Source of the DNA: Geitlerinema sp. BBD 1991-9
GTDB lineage: Bacteria; Cyanobacteriota; Cyanobacteriia; Cyanobacteriales; Geitlerinemataceae
NCBI GenBank assembly: GCA_001657325.1
Contig: LWRO01000006.1
Span: 62,001-126,000, forward strand
Reading direction: 5' to 3'
DNA: 64,000 nt
The notes beneath the pieces are model-generated. The model was not told the origin of the DNA and made no database searches. It worked only from the letters and a program-made list of their open reading frames with translations. The translations under genes were made by a program, and so were the position numbers. Positions 36,495 through 46,785 of this stretch are shown piece after piece. Every line of letters begins with the position of its first letter. Position 1 is the first letter of the stretch.

Positions 36495-39400
36495 ATGACA
36501 GTCTTGCTCCCTCAACCAATCGGATCGAAAAATCCCATTTCAACCCTGGTCGATCTCTTGCGCGATCGAGCCAGTGACGGAGGCGATCGACTAGCGTTTA
36601 CCTTCCTCCGAAATGGAGAAGACGAACAAGATAGATGGAGCTTTCGCCATCTCGACGCTCGGGCGCGATCGATCGCCGCGCACCTCCAAACCTCGCACCC
36701 TCAAGGCGCGCGAGTCTTACTGCTATATCCCCCCGGATTAGAATTCGTCGCGGCCTTTTTCGGCTGTCTTTACGCCGGATCGATCGCCGTTCCCGTCTAT
36801 CCCCCTCGCCGCAACCACCACCTCAACCGCCTACAAGCCGTCCTCAAAGATGCCGATGCCACGATCGCGCTCACCACGCGAGACGTGATGGCTCAGATTT
36901 CGCCTTGGTTAGCAGAAGTTCCCGCCCTTCAAGCGATTCAATGGTACGCCACCGACGAATTCAGCGACGGAGACGGTGCGGATTGGCAGCCTCCCGACAT
37001 CACAGGCGACACCCTCGCTTTCTTGCAATACACCTCTGGCTCGACGGGAAATCCCAAAGGGGTCATGGTCAGTCATGAGAATTTGCTGTATTGCAGCGCC
37101 GATCAAGCATTGACCTGGGAATACCAACCCGACAGCGTGAGCGTCACTTGGTTGCCCGTCTTTCACGACTTGGGCTTGATTTACGGCATCTTGCAACCGA
37201 TCTATCAAGGGATTCCCTGCTACGTCATGGCTCCCGTTGCCTTTCTCCAGCGTCCCGTGCGTTGGTTGCAAGCCATCTCTCGCTATCGAGGAACGCACAC
37301 CGCCGCCCCGAACTTCGCCTACGAACTTTGCGTTCAGAAAGTCACAGAAGACGATCGATCGAAACTCGACCTCAATTGTTTGCAGATGGCGATGAACGGC
37401 GCAGAACCCGTTCGTCCGACGACCTTAGCCAAGTTTTCCGAAGTTTTTCGCGATTGTGGCTTCAATCCCCAAGCCCATTGTCCCGCCTACGGCCTCGCCG
37501 AAGCCACCTTGAAAGTCACGGCGATCGCCAAATCAGAAGACCCGATCTCGCTAACCGTAGACGCTCGGGAACTCTCGCAAGATCGCGTGGTTCCCTGCAA
37601 GCCGAAACCCACCGAAAGCCTAACGTTAGCCTCTTGCGGTCGAGCCGTTCTCGAGACTCAACTCGCCATCGTCCACCCCGAAACCCATATCGAACTCGCA
37701 CCCTACGAAGTTGGAGAGGTTTGGGTTGACAGTCCCCTCGTCGCTCAGGGCTACTGGAAAAATGCAGAAGCCACCGAAGCCACGTTTAAAGCCAAACTCA
37801 ACGCGAAATTAGCCGACAGCGACGACAATCGAACGTTTTTGCGAACGGGCGATCTGGGATTTCTCGACGAGAACGGGGCGTTGTTCGTCACCGGACGACT
37901 CAAAGATTTAATTGTCATCGACGGCTCGAATTACTATCCCCAGGATATCGAGCAGACGGTAGAAGCCTGTCATCCCGGTTTGCGGTTGGGGGCGAGTGCG
38001 GCGTTCGCTGTGGAAGTGAACGGTCGAGAGCGGTTGGTCGTGGCGCAGGAGTTAGAGCGAACCTACGTCCGCAACCCAAACTTAGACCCGATTATCGCTA
38101 CGATTCGGCAATCGATCGCCGAACAACACGATCTCCCGGTTCACGCCATATTGTTGTTGAGAACGGCAAGTATTCCCAAAACCTCCAGCGGGAAGATTCA
38201 ACGCCAAGCCTGTCGTCGCGGTTTTTTGAACGGAACCTTAAGCATCGTCCGCGATTGGAGTTACGATCCCCGCGATCGAACCTCGTTTCTTCAGTTATCC
38301 TCTCAAATCGACTCCGTAGCGAAGAAACTTCAAGAACAGAAGTCTTCCCCGGAATCGGACAACCGACAAACACCGTCGGCGATCGAAATTGAAACCTGGC
38401 TCAAACAACAACTGGCGCGTCAGTTAAATGTTACGCCTGATGCGATCGATCCACAGCAATCTTTGGCGTACCACGGACTGACCTCGCGAGATGCCATCGA
38501 GTTGCTGGCAACTCTCGAAACGGAGTTCGATCGATCGCTCGCACCCACAATTCTCTGGAACTATCCGACATTAGCCAGTCTTTCGCGTCATATTGCAGGG
38601 GAAGATACTGGCGAAGATACCATCGAAGCTGCGCCGATCTCGCATCCCGCTTCACCCGAACCGTCGTTCGCGGAAGCGGTGCGTAGCACTTTCGATACCG
38701 ATGCCATTGCCATTATCGGGATGGGCTGTCGGTTTCCAGGGGCGGCGAATCCCGAGCAATTTTGGGAACTCGTGAAACAGGGCAAAGATGCGATCGGTGA
38801 TGTTCCCGTCGATCGATGGGATGGCGAGTCCTTCCCCCGCGAGACCCAAGGCGTGCGTCAGGGTGGCTTTATTCCCGAGATCGATCGATTCGATCCCGAA
38901 TTTTTCGATATTTCCCATCGCGAAGCCAACTCCATCGATCCCCAACAGCGGCTCCTCATGGAAGTGACCTGGGAAGCCTTAGAACACGCCGGAATCCCTC
39001 GCGATCGAATCGCCGGAAGCGAAACGGGAGTCTTTGTCGGGGTTGCCTCTCAAGATTATTCCGGGTTGCAATCTAACAATTCGGCAGGTATCGATGCGTA
39101 TGCCGGAACCGGAAACGCCTACAGCATCGCGGCCAATCGCTTATCGTACTGGTTGGACTTACACGGCCCCAGCATGGCCGTCGATACCGCCTGTTCTGCT
39201 TCCCTCGTCGCCGTCCACGTCGCCGCCCAAAACTTACGATCGAAAGACTGCGACCTCGCCATTGCTGGCGGTGTCAACGTCATTCTCTCTCCTCGCTGGA
39301 ACCTCGCCTTTTCCGAAGCGGGAATGATGGCCGCAGACGGTCGCTGCAAGACATTCGACGCTCGCGCCGACGGCTACGTTCGCAGTGAAGGCTGTGGTGT

Positions 39401-41744
39401 CGTATTGCTCAAACGGCTCTCCGACGCACGGCGAGACGGCGATCGCGTGTTGGCCATTTTGTGCGGTACAGCTATCAACCAAGACGGACGCAGTAACGGA
39501 CTCACTGCTCCGAACGGAACAGCTCAGCAAGCCGTTATCCAGAAGGCGCTCGATCGAGCGGGTGTCAAACCCCATCAAATCGGGTACGTCCAAGCGCACG
39601 GAACCGGAACCTCATTAGGCGATCCCATCGAACTGTCTGCCCTCAAAGCCGTTCTGACCGCAGATCGATCGTCGGAAGATACCTGCTGGATTGGTTCCGT
39701 GAAAGCCAATATCGGGCATTTAGAAGCAGCGGCGGGAATTGCCGGACTCATCGAAACGGTTTTGGTTCTCCAACACCGCGAAATCCCCGCCCAACCCCAC
39801 TTTCACAACTTAAATCCCCTCATCGATCTCGATCGAATCCCCTTCCAAATCGCGACTCGCCATCAACCTTGGATGACGACAGCCAAACGCCGTTTCGCCG
39901 GGGTCAGTTCTTTCGGGTTTGGCGGAACGAACGCTCACGCCGTCCTCGAAGAAGCACCTGCCAATCCCATCGCGAAATCGGACGAATCGATCGATCGACC
40001 CTTACACCTCCTCACCCTTTCCGCTCGTCGAACCGAGGCACTGACCGAACTCGTCGATCGATATCGATCGTTCTTCCAAACGTCTCTCAATCCCGATTTA
40101 GCCGATATCTGCTACACCGCCAACGCCCACAGAACGGCATTTCGCCATCGTATCGCCGTCATCGCCAAAACTGCCGAACAGATGCAGGAGAGCTTGGCGC
40201 AATTTCTCCAAGGGGAAAAACCGTTGGGCGTTTACAGCGGGAAAGGACAGCATTCTCACGTCTCGATTGCCTTTGAGTTTGCGGGGGAAAGGGATCGATA
40301 TCTCGGAATGGGGCGACAACTGTACGACACCTCACCCTTGTTTCAGAGCGTTTTCGATACCTGCGATGACATCTTACGTCCGCTTTTGGGTCGATCGATC
40401 GGCACCTTCCTTTACCGTTGCGATCGTGAGGCTTCGGCATTTGAAGACCCTAGCATCAGCGAACCAGCTTTATTTGCGGTCGAATACGCCTTAGCGCGGT
40501 TGTGGCAATCTTGGGGCGTTCAGCCGAATTATCTCACGGGGCGGGGTTTGGGCGAGTACGTCGCCGCGTGTCTCGCCGGGGTGTTCGGCTTAGAGGACGG
40601 GTTGAAACTCGTCGTCGAGCGGGCGAGATCGAGGCAACAGTCTGAGTCTGTCGATCGCGGTTCGTCAACACAGCCCCAGTTTGCAGCGTTCGAGCGAGTG
40701 GCGGCCAGTATTTCGTACCAATTGCCTCAATGGTCGATCGTTTCTCCTCACACCGGACAACTGACAACAGACGAGATCGCCACGCCAGACTATTGGATGC
40801 GACAGGTTCGCGAAACCGAGCCGTCTAACCCAACGATCCCCATCTCAGCTACGCCAGAAGGAACGATTTTTATCGAAATGGGGGCGCACGCGATGCCCTC
40901 AGAGACTCAAAACGAAGCCGATCGAAACCTGTCTTTGCCCAGTTTGCAGCGCGATCGAGACGATTGGGAAACCTTACTTCAGAGTTTGGCGGAACTTTCG
41001 GTGCGAGGCGTTGCAATCGATTGGGAAGCCTTCGATCGACCCTATTTGCGCCGTCTCGTCACCCTTCCGAACTATCCCTTTCAGCGACAGCGGTGTTGGC
41101 TAGGCGAAACGAGTCTCAACGATAAGCCGACATCAGAAGCCAACGAGGAGAAACCCGACGAAACCCTCGATCGAGACACTTGGAAAGCTCAACTCGATCG
41201 AGCCAGTCGCAGCGATCGCCATCCCTTACTCGTTCGATGGTTACAGCAAGAATTCGCCCAGGTTTTAGGACGTTCCTCTCCCGACGACATCGAACCCACG
41301 CGGGGATTTTTCGAGATGGGTTTCGACTCCCTCTCAATGGCGACACTCAGAACTCGCCTAGAGCGCCAATTAGACCATCCGCTATCTGCAACCCTTGGCT
41401 TTAACTATCCCACCCTCGAAGCCCTCGCGGACTACTTGCTACAGGAGGTTTTGAAATGCGAGAGCGATCGACTGCCGATCGCAGTTCCCTCAATGTCTCC
41501 GAACGTTCTCGATCTCCATCCCCCCAAACCCCCCTTACTAAGGGGGGCAAGGCCCCCCAAACCCCCCTTACTAAGGGGGGCAAGGCCCCCCAAACCCCCC
41601 TTACTAAGGGGGGCAAGGGGGGATGCTGAATCCGCATCCGAGTTCTCTCAAACGCCCCTCGGTTTCGAGGAGATCGATCGACTCTCGGAAGCCGAAACCG
41701 AAACCCTCTTACTCGAAAAACTCAAAAGCCTCGAACCGTCATAA
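36495..41744 (+). CDS. FAAL-ACP-KS-(degenerate AT)-ACP: loading and first extension PKS
   Basis: 1749 aa. A fatty acyl-AMP ligase (about 1-590; [28 protein letters not shown]) activates a fatty acid and loads it on ACP1 (about 635-702; [10 protein letters not shown]). KS (about 735-1165) is intact: [20 protein letters not shown]. The AT (about 1255-1480) keeps its ends but the catalytic GHSxGEY reads GRGLGEY (Ser to Gly near 1351). The middle, including the xAFH motif, is missing between [10 protein letters not shown] and [14 protein letters not shown]2 serine is near 1612 (GFDSLSM). A C-terminal tail has three [11 protein letters not shown] repeats and a docking helix. There is no KR, so the beta-keto group is kept. 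Confidence 0.93.
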   Translation: MTVLLPQPIGSKNPISTLVDLLRDRASDGGDRLAFTFLRNGEDEQDRWSFRHLDARARSIAAHLQTSHPQGARVLLLYPPGLEFVAAFFGCLYAGSIAVPVYPPRRNHHLNRLQAVLKDADATIALTTRDVMAQISPWLAEVPALQAIQWYATDEFSDGDGADWQPPDITGDTLAFLQYTSGSTGNPKGVMVSHENLLYCSADQALTWEYQPDSVSVTWLPVFHDLGLIYGILQPIYQGIPCYVMAPVAFLQRPVRWLQAISRYRGTHTAAPNFAYELCVQKVTEDDRSKLDLNCLQMAMNGAEPVRPTTLAKFSEVFRDCGFNPQAHCPAYGLAEATLKVTAIAKSEDPISLTVDARELSQDRVVPCKPKPTESLTLASCGRAVLETQLAIVHPETHIELAPYEVGEVWVDSPLVAQGYWKNAEATEATFKAKLNAKLADSDDNRTFLRTGDLGFLDENGALFVTGRLKDLIVIDGSNYYPQDIEQTVEACHPGLRLGASAAFAVEVNGRERLVVAQELERTYVRNPNLDPIIATIRQSIAEQHDLPVHAILLLRTASIPKTSSGKIQRQACRRGFLNGTLSIVRDWSYDPRDRTSFLQLSSQIDSVAKKLQEQKSSPESDNRQTPSAIEIETWLKQQLARQLNVTPDAIDPQQSLAYHGLTSRDAIELLATLETEFDRSLAPTILWNYPTLASLSRHIAGEDTGEDTIEAAPISHPASPEPSFAEAVRSTFDTDAIAIIGMGCRFPGAANPEQFWELVKQGKDAIGDVPVDRWDGESFPRETQGVRQGGFIPEIDRFDPEFFDISHREANSIDPQQRLLMEVTWEALEHAGIPRDRIAGSETGVFVGVASQDYSGLQSNNSAGIDAYAGTGNAYSIAANRLSYWLDLHGPSMAVDTACSASLVAVHVAAQNLRSKDCDLAIAGGVNVILSPRWNLAFSEAGMMAADGRCKTFDARADGYVRSEGCGVVLLKRLSDARRDGDRVLAILCGTAINQDGRSNGLTAPNGTAQQAVIQKALDRAGVKPHQIGYVQAHGTGTSLGDPIELSALKAVLTADRSSEDTCWIGSVKANIGHLEAAAGIAGLIETVLVLQHREIPAQPHFHNLNPLIDLDRIPFQIATRHQPWMTTAKRRFAGVSSFGFGGTNAHAVLEEAPANPIAKSDESIDRPLHLLTLSARRTEALTELVDRYRSFFQTSLNPDLADICYTANAHRTAFRHRIAVIAKTAEQMQESLAQFLQGEKPLGVYSGKGQHSHVSIAFEFAGERDRYLGMGRQLYDTSPLFQSVFDTCDDILRPLLGRSIGTFLYRCDREASAFEDPSISEPALFAVEYALARLWQSWGVQPNYLTGRGLGEYVAACLAGVFGLEDGLKLVVERARSRQQSESVDRGSSTQPQFAAFERVAASISYQLPQWSIVSPHTGQLTTDEIATPDYWMRQVRETEPSNPTIPISATPEGTIFIEMGAHAMPSETQNEADRNLSLPSLQRDRDDWETLLQSLAELSVRGVAIDWEAFDRPYLRRLVTLPNYPFQRQRCWLGETSLNDKPTSEANEEKPDETLDRDTWKAQLDRASRSDRHPLLVRWLQQEFAQVLGRSSPDDIEPTRGFFEMGFDSLSMATLRTRLERQLDHPLSATLGFNYPTLEALADYLLQEVLKCESDRLPIAVPSMSPNVLDLHPPKPPLLRGARPPKPPLLRGARPPKPPLLRGARGDAESASEFSQTPLGFEEIDRLSEAETETLLLEKLKSLEPS
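38666..38694 (+). repeat. Interspersed 29-nt repeat in PKS, forward
   Basis: Same core GCGGAAGCGGTGCGTAGCAC, here translated FAEAVRSTF between ACP1 and KS. Confidence 0.88.
41519..41623. repeat. Three tandem 33-bp C-rich palindromic units in frame
   Basis: Three nearly identical units with core CCCCCCTTACTAAGGGGGGC, encoding [11 protein letters not shown] three times in the linker after ACP2. The same core occurs singly at 46308-46350 and 48272-48306. Confidence 0.92.
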
Positions 41745-41806
41745 CGGCTTTAACGCCATTTTCTGAATTTGTCCCCAACATTTCCTGTGAAACGGCCTCT
41801 CGTGCT

Positions 41807-44800
41807 ATGACTTCCGCTCCCAAACCGACTTCCTCCACACAACTATCTCCCCTCAAACAGGCATTACTGGCGATCGAAACCCTTCAGTCTAAGCTGAAAA
41901 CCCTCGAATCTGCCCAGTCAGAACCGATTGCCATTATCGGAATGGGATGTCGCTTCCCCGGCGGAGTCAACGATCCAGAACAGTTCTGGGAACTATTGAA
42001 AAACGGGAAAGAAACTGTGAGTTCCGTTCCCGAAGCGCGATGGAACCGCGATCGATATTACGATGCCACCCTCGATCGACCCGGTAAAGCCTACACTCAA
42101 CAGGGACATTTCCTCGATCGCGCGGACGAGTTCGACGCACCCTTTTTCGATCTCTCACCGCGAGAAGTCACCTCGATCGATCCCCAACAACGACTGTTAT
42201 TAGAAGTGGCTTGGGAATCGTTAGAACGAGCCGGAATCCCCGCAACAGACTTAGTTGGAAGCCAAACGGGAGTCTTTATCGGCATCAACTCCGCCGATTA
42301 CGGGCAATTGCAAACCGATTCCCAGGATCTCGACAATCTCAACGCCTACGTCTTCACAGGGAATACCGCGAGCGTCGCAGCGGGGCGTTTAGCACATTGG
42401 TTCGGCTTTCGCGGGCCGTCCCTCGCCGTCGATACCGCCTGTTCCTCTTCCCTCGTCGCGCTACATTTGGCCTGTCAAAACCTTCGATCGAGAGACTGTC
42501 GAATGGCACTTGCAGGCGGGGTCAACCTCATGCTCGCGCCCCACGGTTACGTCATTCTGTCTCAGATGCACGCCCTCGCGCCAGACGGACGCTGCAAACC
42601 GTTCGATGCTTCCGCCGACGGCTACGGACGCGGTGAAGGCTGCGGCGTTGTGGTTCTCAAACGCTTGTCCGACGCGATCGCTGACGGTAACGATATTCTA
42701 GCGGTGGTGCGCGGGTCGGCGGTCAATCACGACGGGCGCAGTAGTGGTTTGACGGTTCCCAACGGACTCGCTCAACAGGAACTCCTACAAACGGCGTTAA
42801 CTCGCGCGGGTGTAAAACCCCAACAAGTCAGTTATGTGGAAGTTCACGGAACGGGAACGGCGTTAGGCGATCCCATCGAAGCAGAAGCTTTAACGCAGGT
42901 GTTCGCAACGGATCGATCGATCTCTCACCCCCTGGCTCTCGGTTCGGTGAAAACGAATATCGGTCATTTAGAGGCGGCGGCGGGAATTGCAGGGGTTATC
43001 AAGGTGGTGTTGGCAATGCAACATCGAGAGATTCCGCCGCACCTGCACCTGCGCGAGTTCAACCCCGCCCTCGGCTGGCCGAATCCCCATTTAACGGTTC
43101 CCACAGAACGAACGGCTTGGAACGTTCCTGAGGGTCAGTCTCGGATTGCGGGCGTGAGTTCTTTTGGTATGAGCGGAACGAACGCGCATTTAATTTTAGA
43201 AGATGTTTCAGAAGAAGCTTCCAATCGAAAGTGCTACGCACCGCTTCCGCGAACGACTCCCGATCTCGCCGTCCCCGATCGATCCCTTCATTTACTCACG
43301 TTTTCGGCAAAATCTCGTGCAGCGTTAACCGATCGAGTTCGTCAACTGAAACAGGTTCTCGATGGTGATGAGATCCGATCGATCTCCGATTTTTGCTTCA
43401 GTGCCAATACCGGATGTTGTCATTTTCCCGAACGCGGCGCAATTGTGGCCAGTTCGACGGAAGCGTTGCGCCAACAACTGTCCGAGTTTACCGTCAGTGA
43501 CGACAGAATCGATAGTGCTACGCACCGCTTCCGCGAACGAACGAACCGCCAAAGAACCGTCAAAACGGCGTTTTTGTTTACGGGACAGGGATCGCAAACC
43601 TTCCAAATGGGACGACAGCTTTACGAGACGAGTCCGTCGTTCCGCGAAACGATCGATCGATGTGACGAAATCCTGCGTCCCCATCTCGAACACTCGTTAA
43701 TCGAAGTACTGTATTTGGATAACGGCTCGTCTGAGATGCTGCTCGATCGAACCGCTTACACGCAACCGGCGTTATTTGCCCTTGAATATTCGATCGCTCA
43801 ACTCTGGCGCTCTTGGGGCGTTGAGCCAGATGTGGTGATGGGTCACAGTTTGGGCGAATACGTGGCGGCTTGCGTGGCGGGGGTTTTCAGTTTGGAGGCG
43901 GGTTTGGTCTTCGTCGCCGAACGCGCTCGGTTGATGGAACAGTTACCCAAAGACGGCGCGATGCTGGCCGTTTTTGCGGATGCGTCAGTCGTTCGAGGGG
44001 CGATCGAGTCGATCGATCTCGTGACCGTCGCTGCTTTCAACAGTCCCCGCAATACCGTCATTTCAGGGCCGAAATCAGCGGTTGAAGGGGCGCGAGATAC
44101 GCTGACAAGCCAGGGCATAGATTCTTTCCCGCTTCAGGTATCCCGCGCGTTTCACTCACCAGCCATCGACTCAATTTTAGACGCATTTCGCATCGTTGCC
44201 ACCCAAATCGAGTATCGATCGCCCGAAATTCCCGTGGTGTCCAATCTCACGGGAGATATCGCCGACGCAACGCAACTCTGTCAGCCAGACTATTGGTGCG
44301 AACATTTGCGCCAACCGGTTCGCTTTACCGATGGACTGCGAACCCTGGCGAATTCAGGCTGTCAAGCGGCGATCGAAGTGGGGCCGCATCCGGTTTTACT
44401 GGGGTTGGCGCAGCAGGGTTCTCCTGAGTCTGACACATCTCCTCTCTGGCTTCCCTCGTTGCAACGAGGACAATCGGATTGGTCGGTATTGTTGGAGAGT
44501 TTGCGAGCGTTGTACCTTCGCGGAAAATCGATCGATTGGCAAGGATTCGATCGATACTATTCTCGCCGTCGCGTCTCGCTTCCCACCTATCCCTTTCAGC
44601 GGAAACGCTATTGGTTTAATGCAAAACCGGAAAAACCGGACTCTGCAACACCACTGCAAAGTCTCTACGTCTCCCAGTGGAAACCATTAGACCTCCTGCA
44701 TGAATCAAATTCACCCCCCTTCATCCCCCCTTCACAAGGGGGGAAACTCGCTCCCTCCCCTTCACAAGGGGGGAAACTCGCTCCCTCCCCTTGTGAAGGG

Positions 44801-46771
44801 GAGGGTTGGGGTGGGGTCAGAAATATTTATGCAGGAGGCCTATTGGACAAACGCCGTTCGGTTTCCCTGTCGGGAGATTGGCTGATTCTCGGAGATCGAA
44901 CTCAACACTTAGGCGATCGATTGGTCGATCGATTGACGAATCTCGGCGCAACCTGTCATTTACGGTACGCCGCGACATCCACCGATGCCAACGGCCTTTC
45001 CCCCGAGGATACTCGAGCCTTTGATGCCTTGGCGCGATCGCGTCCGTGGTCGGGTATCGTCTATCTGTGGGGATTGGACGACACGGGTTCACCGCCACCG
45101 TCCCCGCAACCCGATGTCACTTGCAACTATCCCAGTTGCGCGGGATTGTTCCATCTCGCACAAGCGATCGCCCAGGATTCGTTCGCGAAAGTGCTACGCA
45201 CCGCTTCCGCGCTGACGGGTCGTCTTTGGGTTGTGACACAAGCCGCTCAATCCGTCGAATCAGACGACAATTCCACCTCGACGCTACAAAGTTTGCTGTG
45301 GGGATTGGGTCGAACGATCGCCCTCGAACACCCGCAGCGGTGGGGCGGTTTAATCGATATTCCAGCCCAGTTCGACGAGGAGATCGTGGAGGCGATCGCG
45401 GCGGAAATTGGCTCGATCGATCCCGAAGATCGCGTGGTATTGCGCTCTGGTAAACGGTACGGACAGCGATTGCAACCTTGGGAACCGACATCGAAAAACA
45501 CATCGGAAAACGCGTCGAAAAATGCATTGAAAACAGTATTGAATGCGGACGGAACGTATTTAATAACCGGAGCATTTGGCGGTTTGGGACTCCAGTTAGC
45601 GCAATGGCTAGTCGATCGGGGCGTTCGGCATTTGGCGCTGTTGGGACGACGATCGCCCTCCCCGAAAGCTGAAGCGCTCTTGCAGCAATGGGAAGCGCGA
45701 GGGGTTGAGATCGATCGATTGCAAGCCGATGTCGCCGTGGACGACGATGTAGCTTCGGTTTTCGCCACGTTGAAAAACACTGCACCTCCCCTCAAAGGCA
45801 TATTCCATCTCGCCGGGGTATTAGACGACGGCGTACTCCTCCAACAACGCTGGGAACGTTTTGAAAAGGTCTTGCAACCGAAAGTTGCTGGAGCCTGGAA
45901 CCTGCACCGTTACACGGAATCGATCGATCTCGAAACCTTCGTGGTGTTTTCCTCCGCCGCCTCGATTTTAGGTTCCCCCGGACAAGGCAACTATGCCGCC
46001 GCCAACGCCTTTCTAGACGGACTCGTCAGCCTGCGTCGCGATCGCGGACTCCCCGCACTCAGCGTTCAGTGGGGGCCCTGGGCAGAATCGGGCATGGCGG
46101 CGAAGTTGGACGATCGAAGTCAGCAGCGGTGGAAACAATCGGGCGTTGAACTTTTGACCCTCGAACGAGGATTTGCATTGCTCGATCGAATGGGGATCGG
46201 AGATCGCGTGGCTCCCCCCCACATCGGCGCGTTACCCATCGATTGGTCGCGTTTTGCGTCACAACTGCCCAATCCGGGGCGATATCGGTTGCTCGAAACT
46301 TTGGCATCATCCCCCCTTGCCCCCCTTAGTAAGGGGGGCAAGGGGGGATGGCGAGAAGACTGGGAAACGCTTTCGCCCGTTCAACGCTACCATCGCATTT
46401 TTGAGGGTTTACAAAAAGAGCTTTTTGTGGTAGTAGGAGCCGAGCCGACTCAAGCCCTCGATCCACACACCGGATTTTTCGAGTTGGGATTGGATTCGCT
46501 GATGGCGTTGGAGTTGAAAAATCGCCTGCAAAACCGCTTTGACTTGGTGTTGTCTTCGACGTTGACCTTTGACTGTCCCAATCCCAAAACCCTAGCGGAC
46601 TATCTACTCGGTCAACTATCACCTTCAGAAGTCGAACCCACACCGTCATCGGCGGCCGATCTTCAATCTGAAGCCTTTGAAGATAGCGAAAGCGCCGTTC
46701 GAGACCTTTCAGAAAACGAGCTTTTGGCACTGATCGATCGAGAGTTTACAACCTGGGTGGCTAAGAAATAA
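41807..46771 (+). CDS. Type I PKS module KS-AT-KR-ACP
   Basis: 1654 aa; the second extension module. An N-terminal docking helix (ALLAIETLQSKLKTLE) precedes KS (about 40-465; DTACSSSLVALHLACQN with Cys about 212, EVHGTGT, TNIGH). AT (about 585-890) is complete with GHSLGEY (Ser about 681) and RAFHSP, a malonyl-type motif. It is the only intact AT of the plus arm. KR (about 1245-1430) has YLITGAFGGLGLQLA, LDD (B-type) and GNYAAANAFLD. ACP serine is near 1563 (FFELGLDSLMALEL). Insertions in frame: a complete 155-bp TIR element (44688-44842), three copies of the 29-nt repeat and one C-rich palindrome. It starts 62 bp after the FAAL gene. Confidence 0.94.
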   Translation: MTSAPKPTSSTQLSPLKQALLAIETLQSKLKTLESAQSEPIAIIGMGCRFPGGVNDPEQFWELLKNGKETVSSVPEARWNRDRYYDATLDRPGKAYTQQGHFLDRADEFDAPFFDLSPREVTSIDPQQRLLLEVAWESLERAGIPATDLVGSQTGVFIGINSADYGQLQTDSQDLDNLNAYVFTGNTASVAAGRLAHWFGFRGPSLAVDTACSSSLVALHLACQNLRSRDCRMALAGGVNLMLAPHGYVILSQMHALAPDGRCKPFDASADGYGRGEGCGVVVLKRLSDAIADGNDILAVVRGSAVNHDGRSSGLTVPNGLAQQELLQTALTRAGVKPQQVSYVEVHGTGTALGDPIEAEALTQVFATDRSISHPLALGSVKTNIGHLEAAAGIAGVIKVVLAMQHREIPPHLHLREFNPALGWPNPHLTVPTERTAWNVPEGQSRIAGVSSFGMSGTNAHLILEDVSEEASNRKCYAPLPRTTPDLAVPDRSLHLLTFSAKSRAALTDRVRQLKQVLDGDEIRSISDFCFSANTGCCHFPERGAIVASSTEALRQQLSEFTVSDDRIDSATHRFRERTNRQRTVKTAFLFTGQGSQTFQMGRQLYETSPSFRETIDRCDEILRPHLEHSLIEVLYLDNGSSEMLLDRTAYTQPALFALEYSIAQLWRSWGVEPDVVMGHSLGEYVAACVAGVFSLEAGLVFVAERARLMEQLPKDGAMLAVFADASVVRGAIESIDLVTVAAFNSPRNTVISGPKSAVEGARDTLTSQGIDSFPLQVSRAFHSPAIDSILDAFRIVATQIEYRSPEIPVVSNLTGDIADATQLCQPDYWCEHLRQPVRFTDGLRTLANSGCQAAIEVGPHPVLLGLAQQGSPESDTSPLWLPSLQRGQSDWSVLLESLRALYLRGKSIDWQGFDRYYSRRRVSLPTYPFQRKRYWFNAKPEKPDSATPLQSLYVSQWKPLDLLHESNSPPFIPPSQGGKLAPSPSQGGKLAPSPCEGEGWGGVRNIYAGGLLDKRRSVSLSGDWLILGDRTQHLGDRLVDRLTNLGATCHLRYAATSTDANGLSPEDTRAFDALARSRPWSGIVYLWGLDDTGSPPPSPQPDVTCNYPSCAGLFHLAQAIAQDSFAKVLRTASALTGRLWVVTQAAQSVESDDNSTSTLQSLLWGLGRTIALEHPQRWGGLIDIPAQFDEEIVEAIAAEIGSIDPEDRVVLRSGKRYGQRLQPWEPTSKNTSENASKNALKTVLNADGTYLITGAFGGLGLQLAQWLVDRGVRHLALLGRRSPSPKAEALLQQWEARGVEIDRLQADVAVDDDVASVFATLKNTAPPLKGIFHLAGVLDDGVLLQQRWERFEKVLQPKVAGAWNLHRYTESIDLETFVVFSSAASILGSPGQGNYAAANAFLDGLVSLRRDRGLPALSVQWGPWAESGMAAKLDDRSQQRWKQSGVELLTLERGFALLDRMGIGDRVAPPHIGALPIDWSRFASQLPNPGRYRLLETLASSPLAPLSKGGKGGWREDWETLSPVQRYHRIFEGLQKELFVVVGAEPTQALDPHTGFFELGLDSLMALELKNRLQNRFDLVLSSTLTFDCPNPKTLADYLLGQLSPSEVEPTPSSAADLQSEAFEDSESAVRDLSENELLALIDREFTTWVAKK
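43226..43254 (-). repeat. Interspersed 29-nt repeat in PKS
   Basis: Reverse orientation relative to the gene, translated KCYAPLPRT just after KS. Confidence 0.88.
43514..43538 (-). repeat. Interspersed 29-nt repeat in PKS, shortened
   Basis: Reverse orientation, a different phase: translated SATHRFRER just before the AT domain. Confidence 0.85.
44688..44842. mobile_element. MITE-like TIR element inserted in frame in the PKS gene, copy 2
   Basis: Ends TAGACCTCCTGCAT and ATGCAGGAGGCCTA (one mismatch between arms) around a core with ACCCCCCTTCATCCCCCC and GGGGAAACTCGCTCCC duplicated once. The interior matches the 19184-19360 copy. The PKS frame runs straight through it as a Pro/Gly/Ser-rich linker (SPPFIPPSQGGKLAPSP...) between AT and KR. 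Confidence 0.88.
45186..45212 (-). repeat. Interspersed 29-nt repeat in PKS, third phase
   Basis: Reverse orientation, translated KVLRTASA in the region before the KR core. Confidence 0.85.
46308..46350. repeat. C-rich palindromic repeat in frame in PKS
   Basis: CCCCCCTTGCCCCCCTTAGT followed by AAGGGGGGCAAGGGGGG, translated [14 protein letters not shown] between KR and ACP. Confidence 0.85.
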
Positions 46772-46785
46772 CAAAAGAAATAACA

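Noticed and set aside
41519-41623. Possible CRISPR array (three direct repeats of about 33 bp)
   Set aside because: There are no unique spacers; the units are contiguous, in frame and palindromic, inside a PKS gene.
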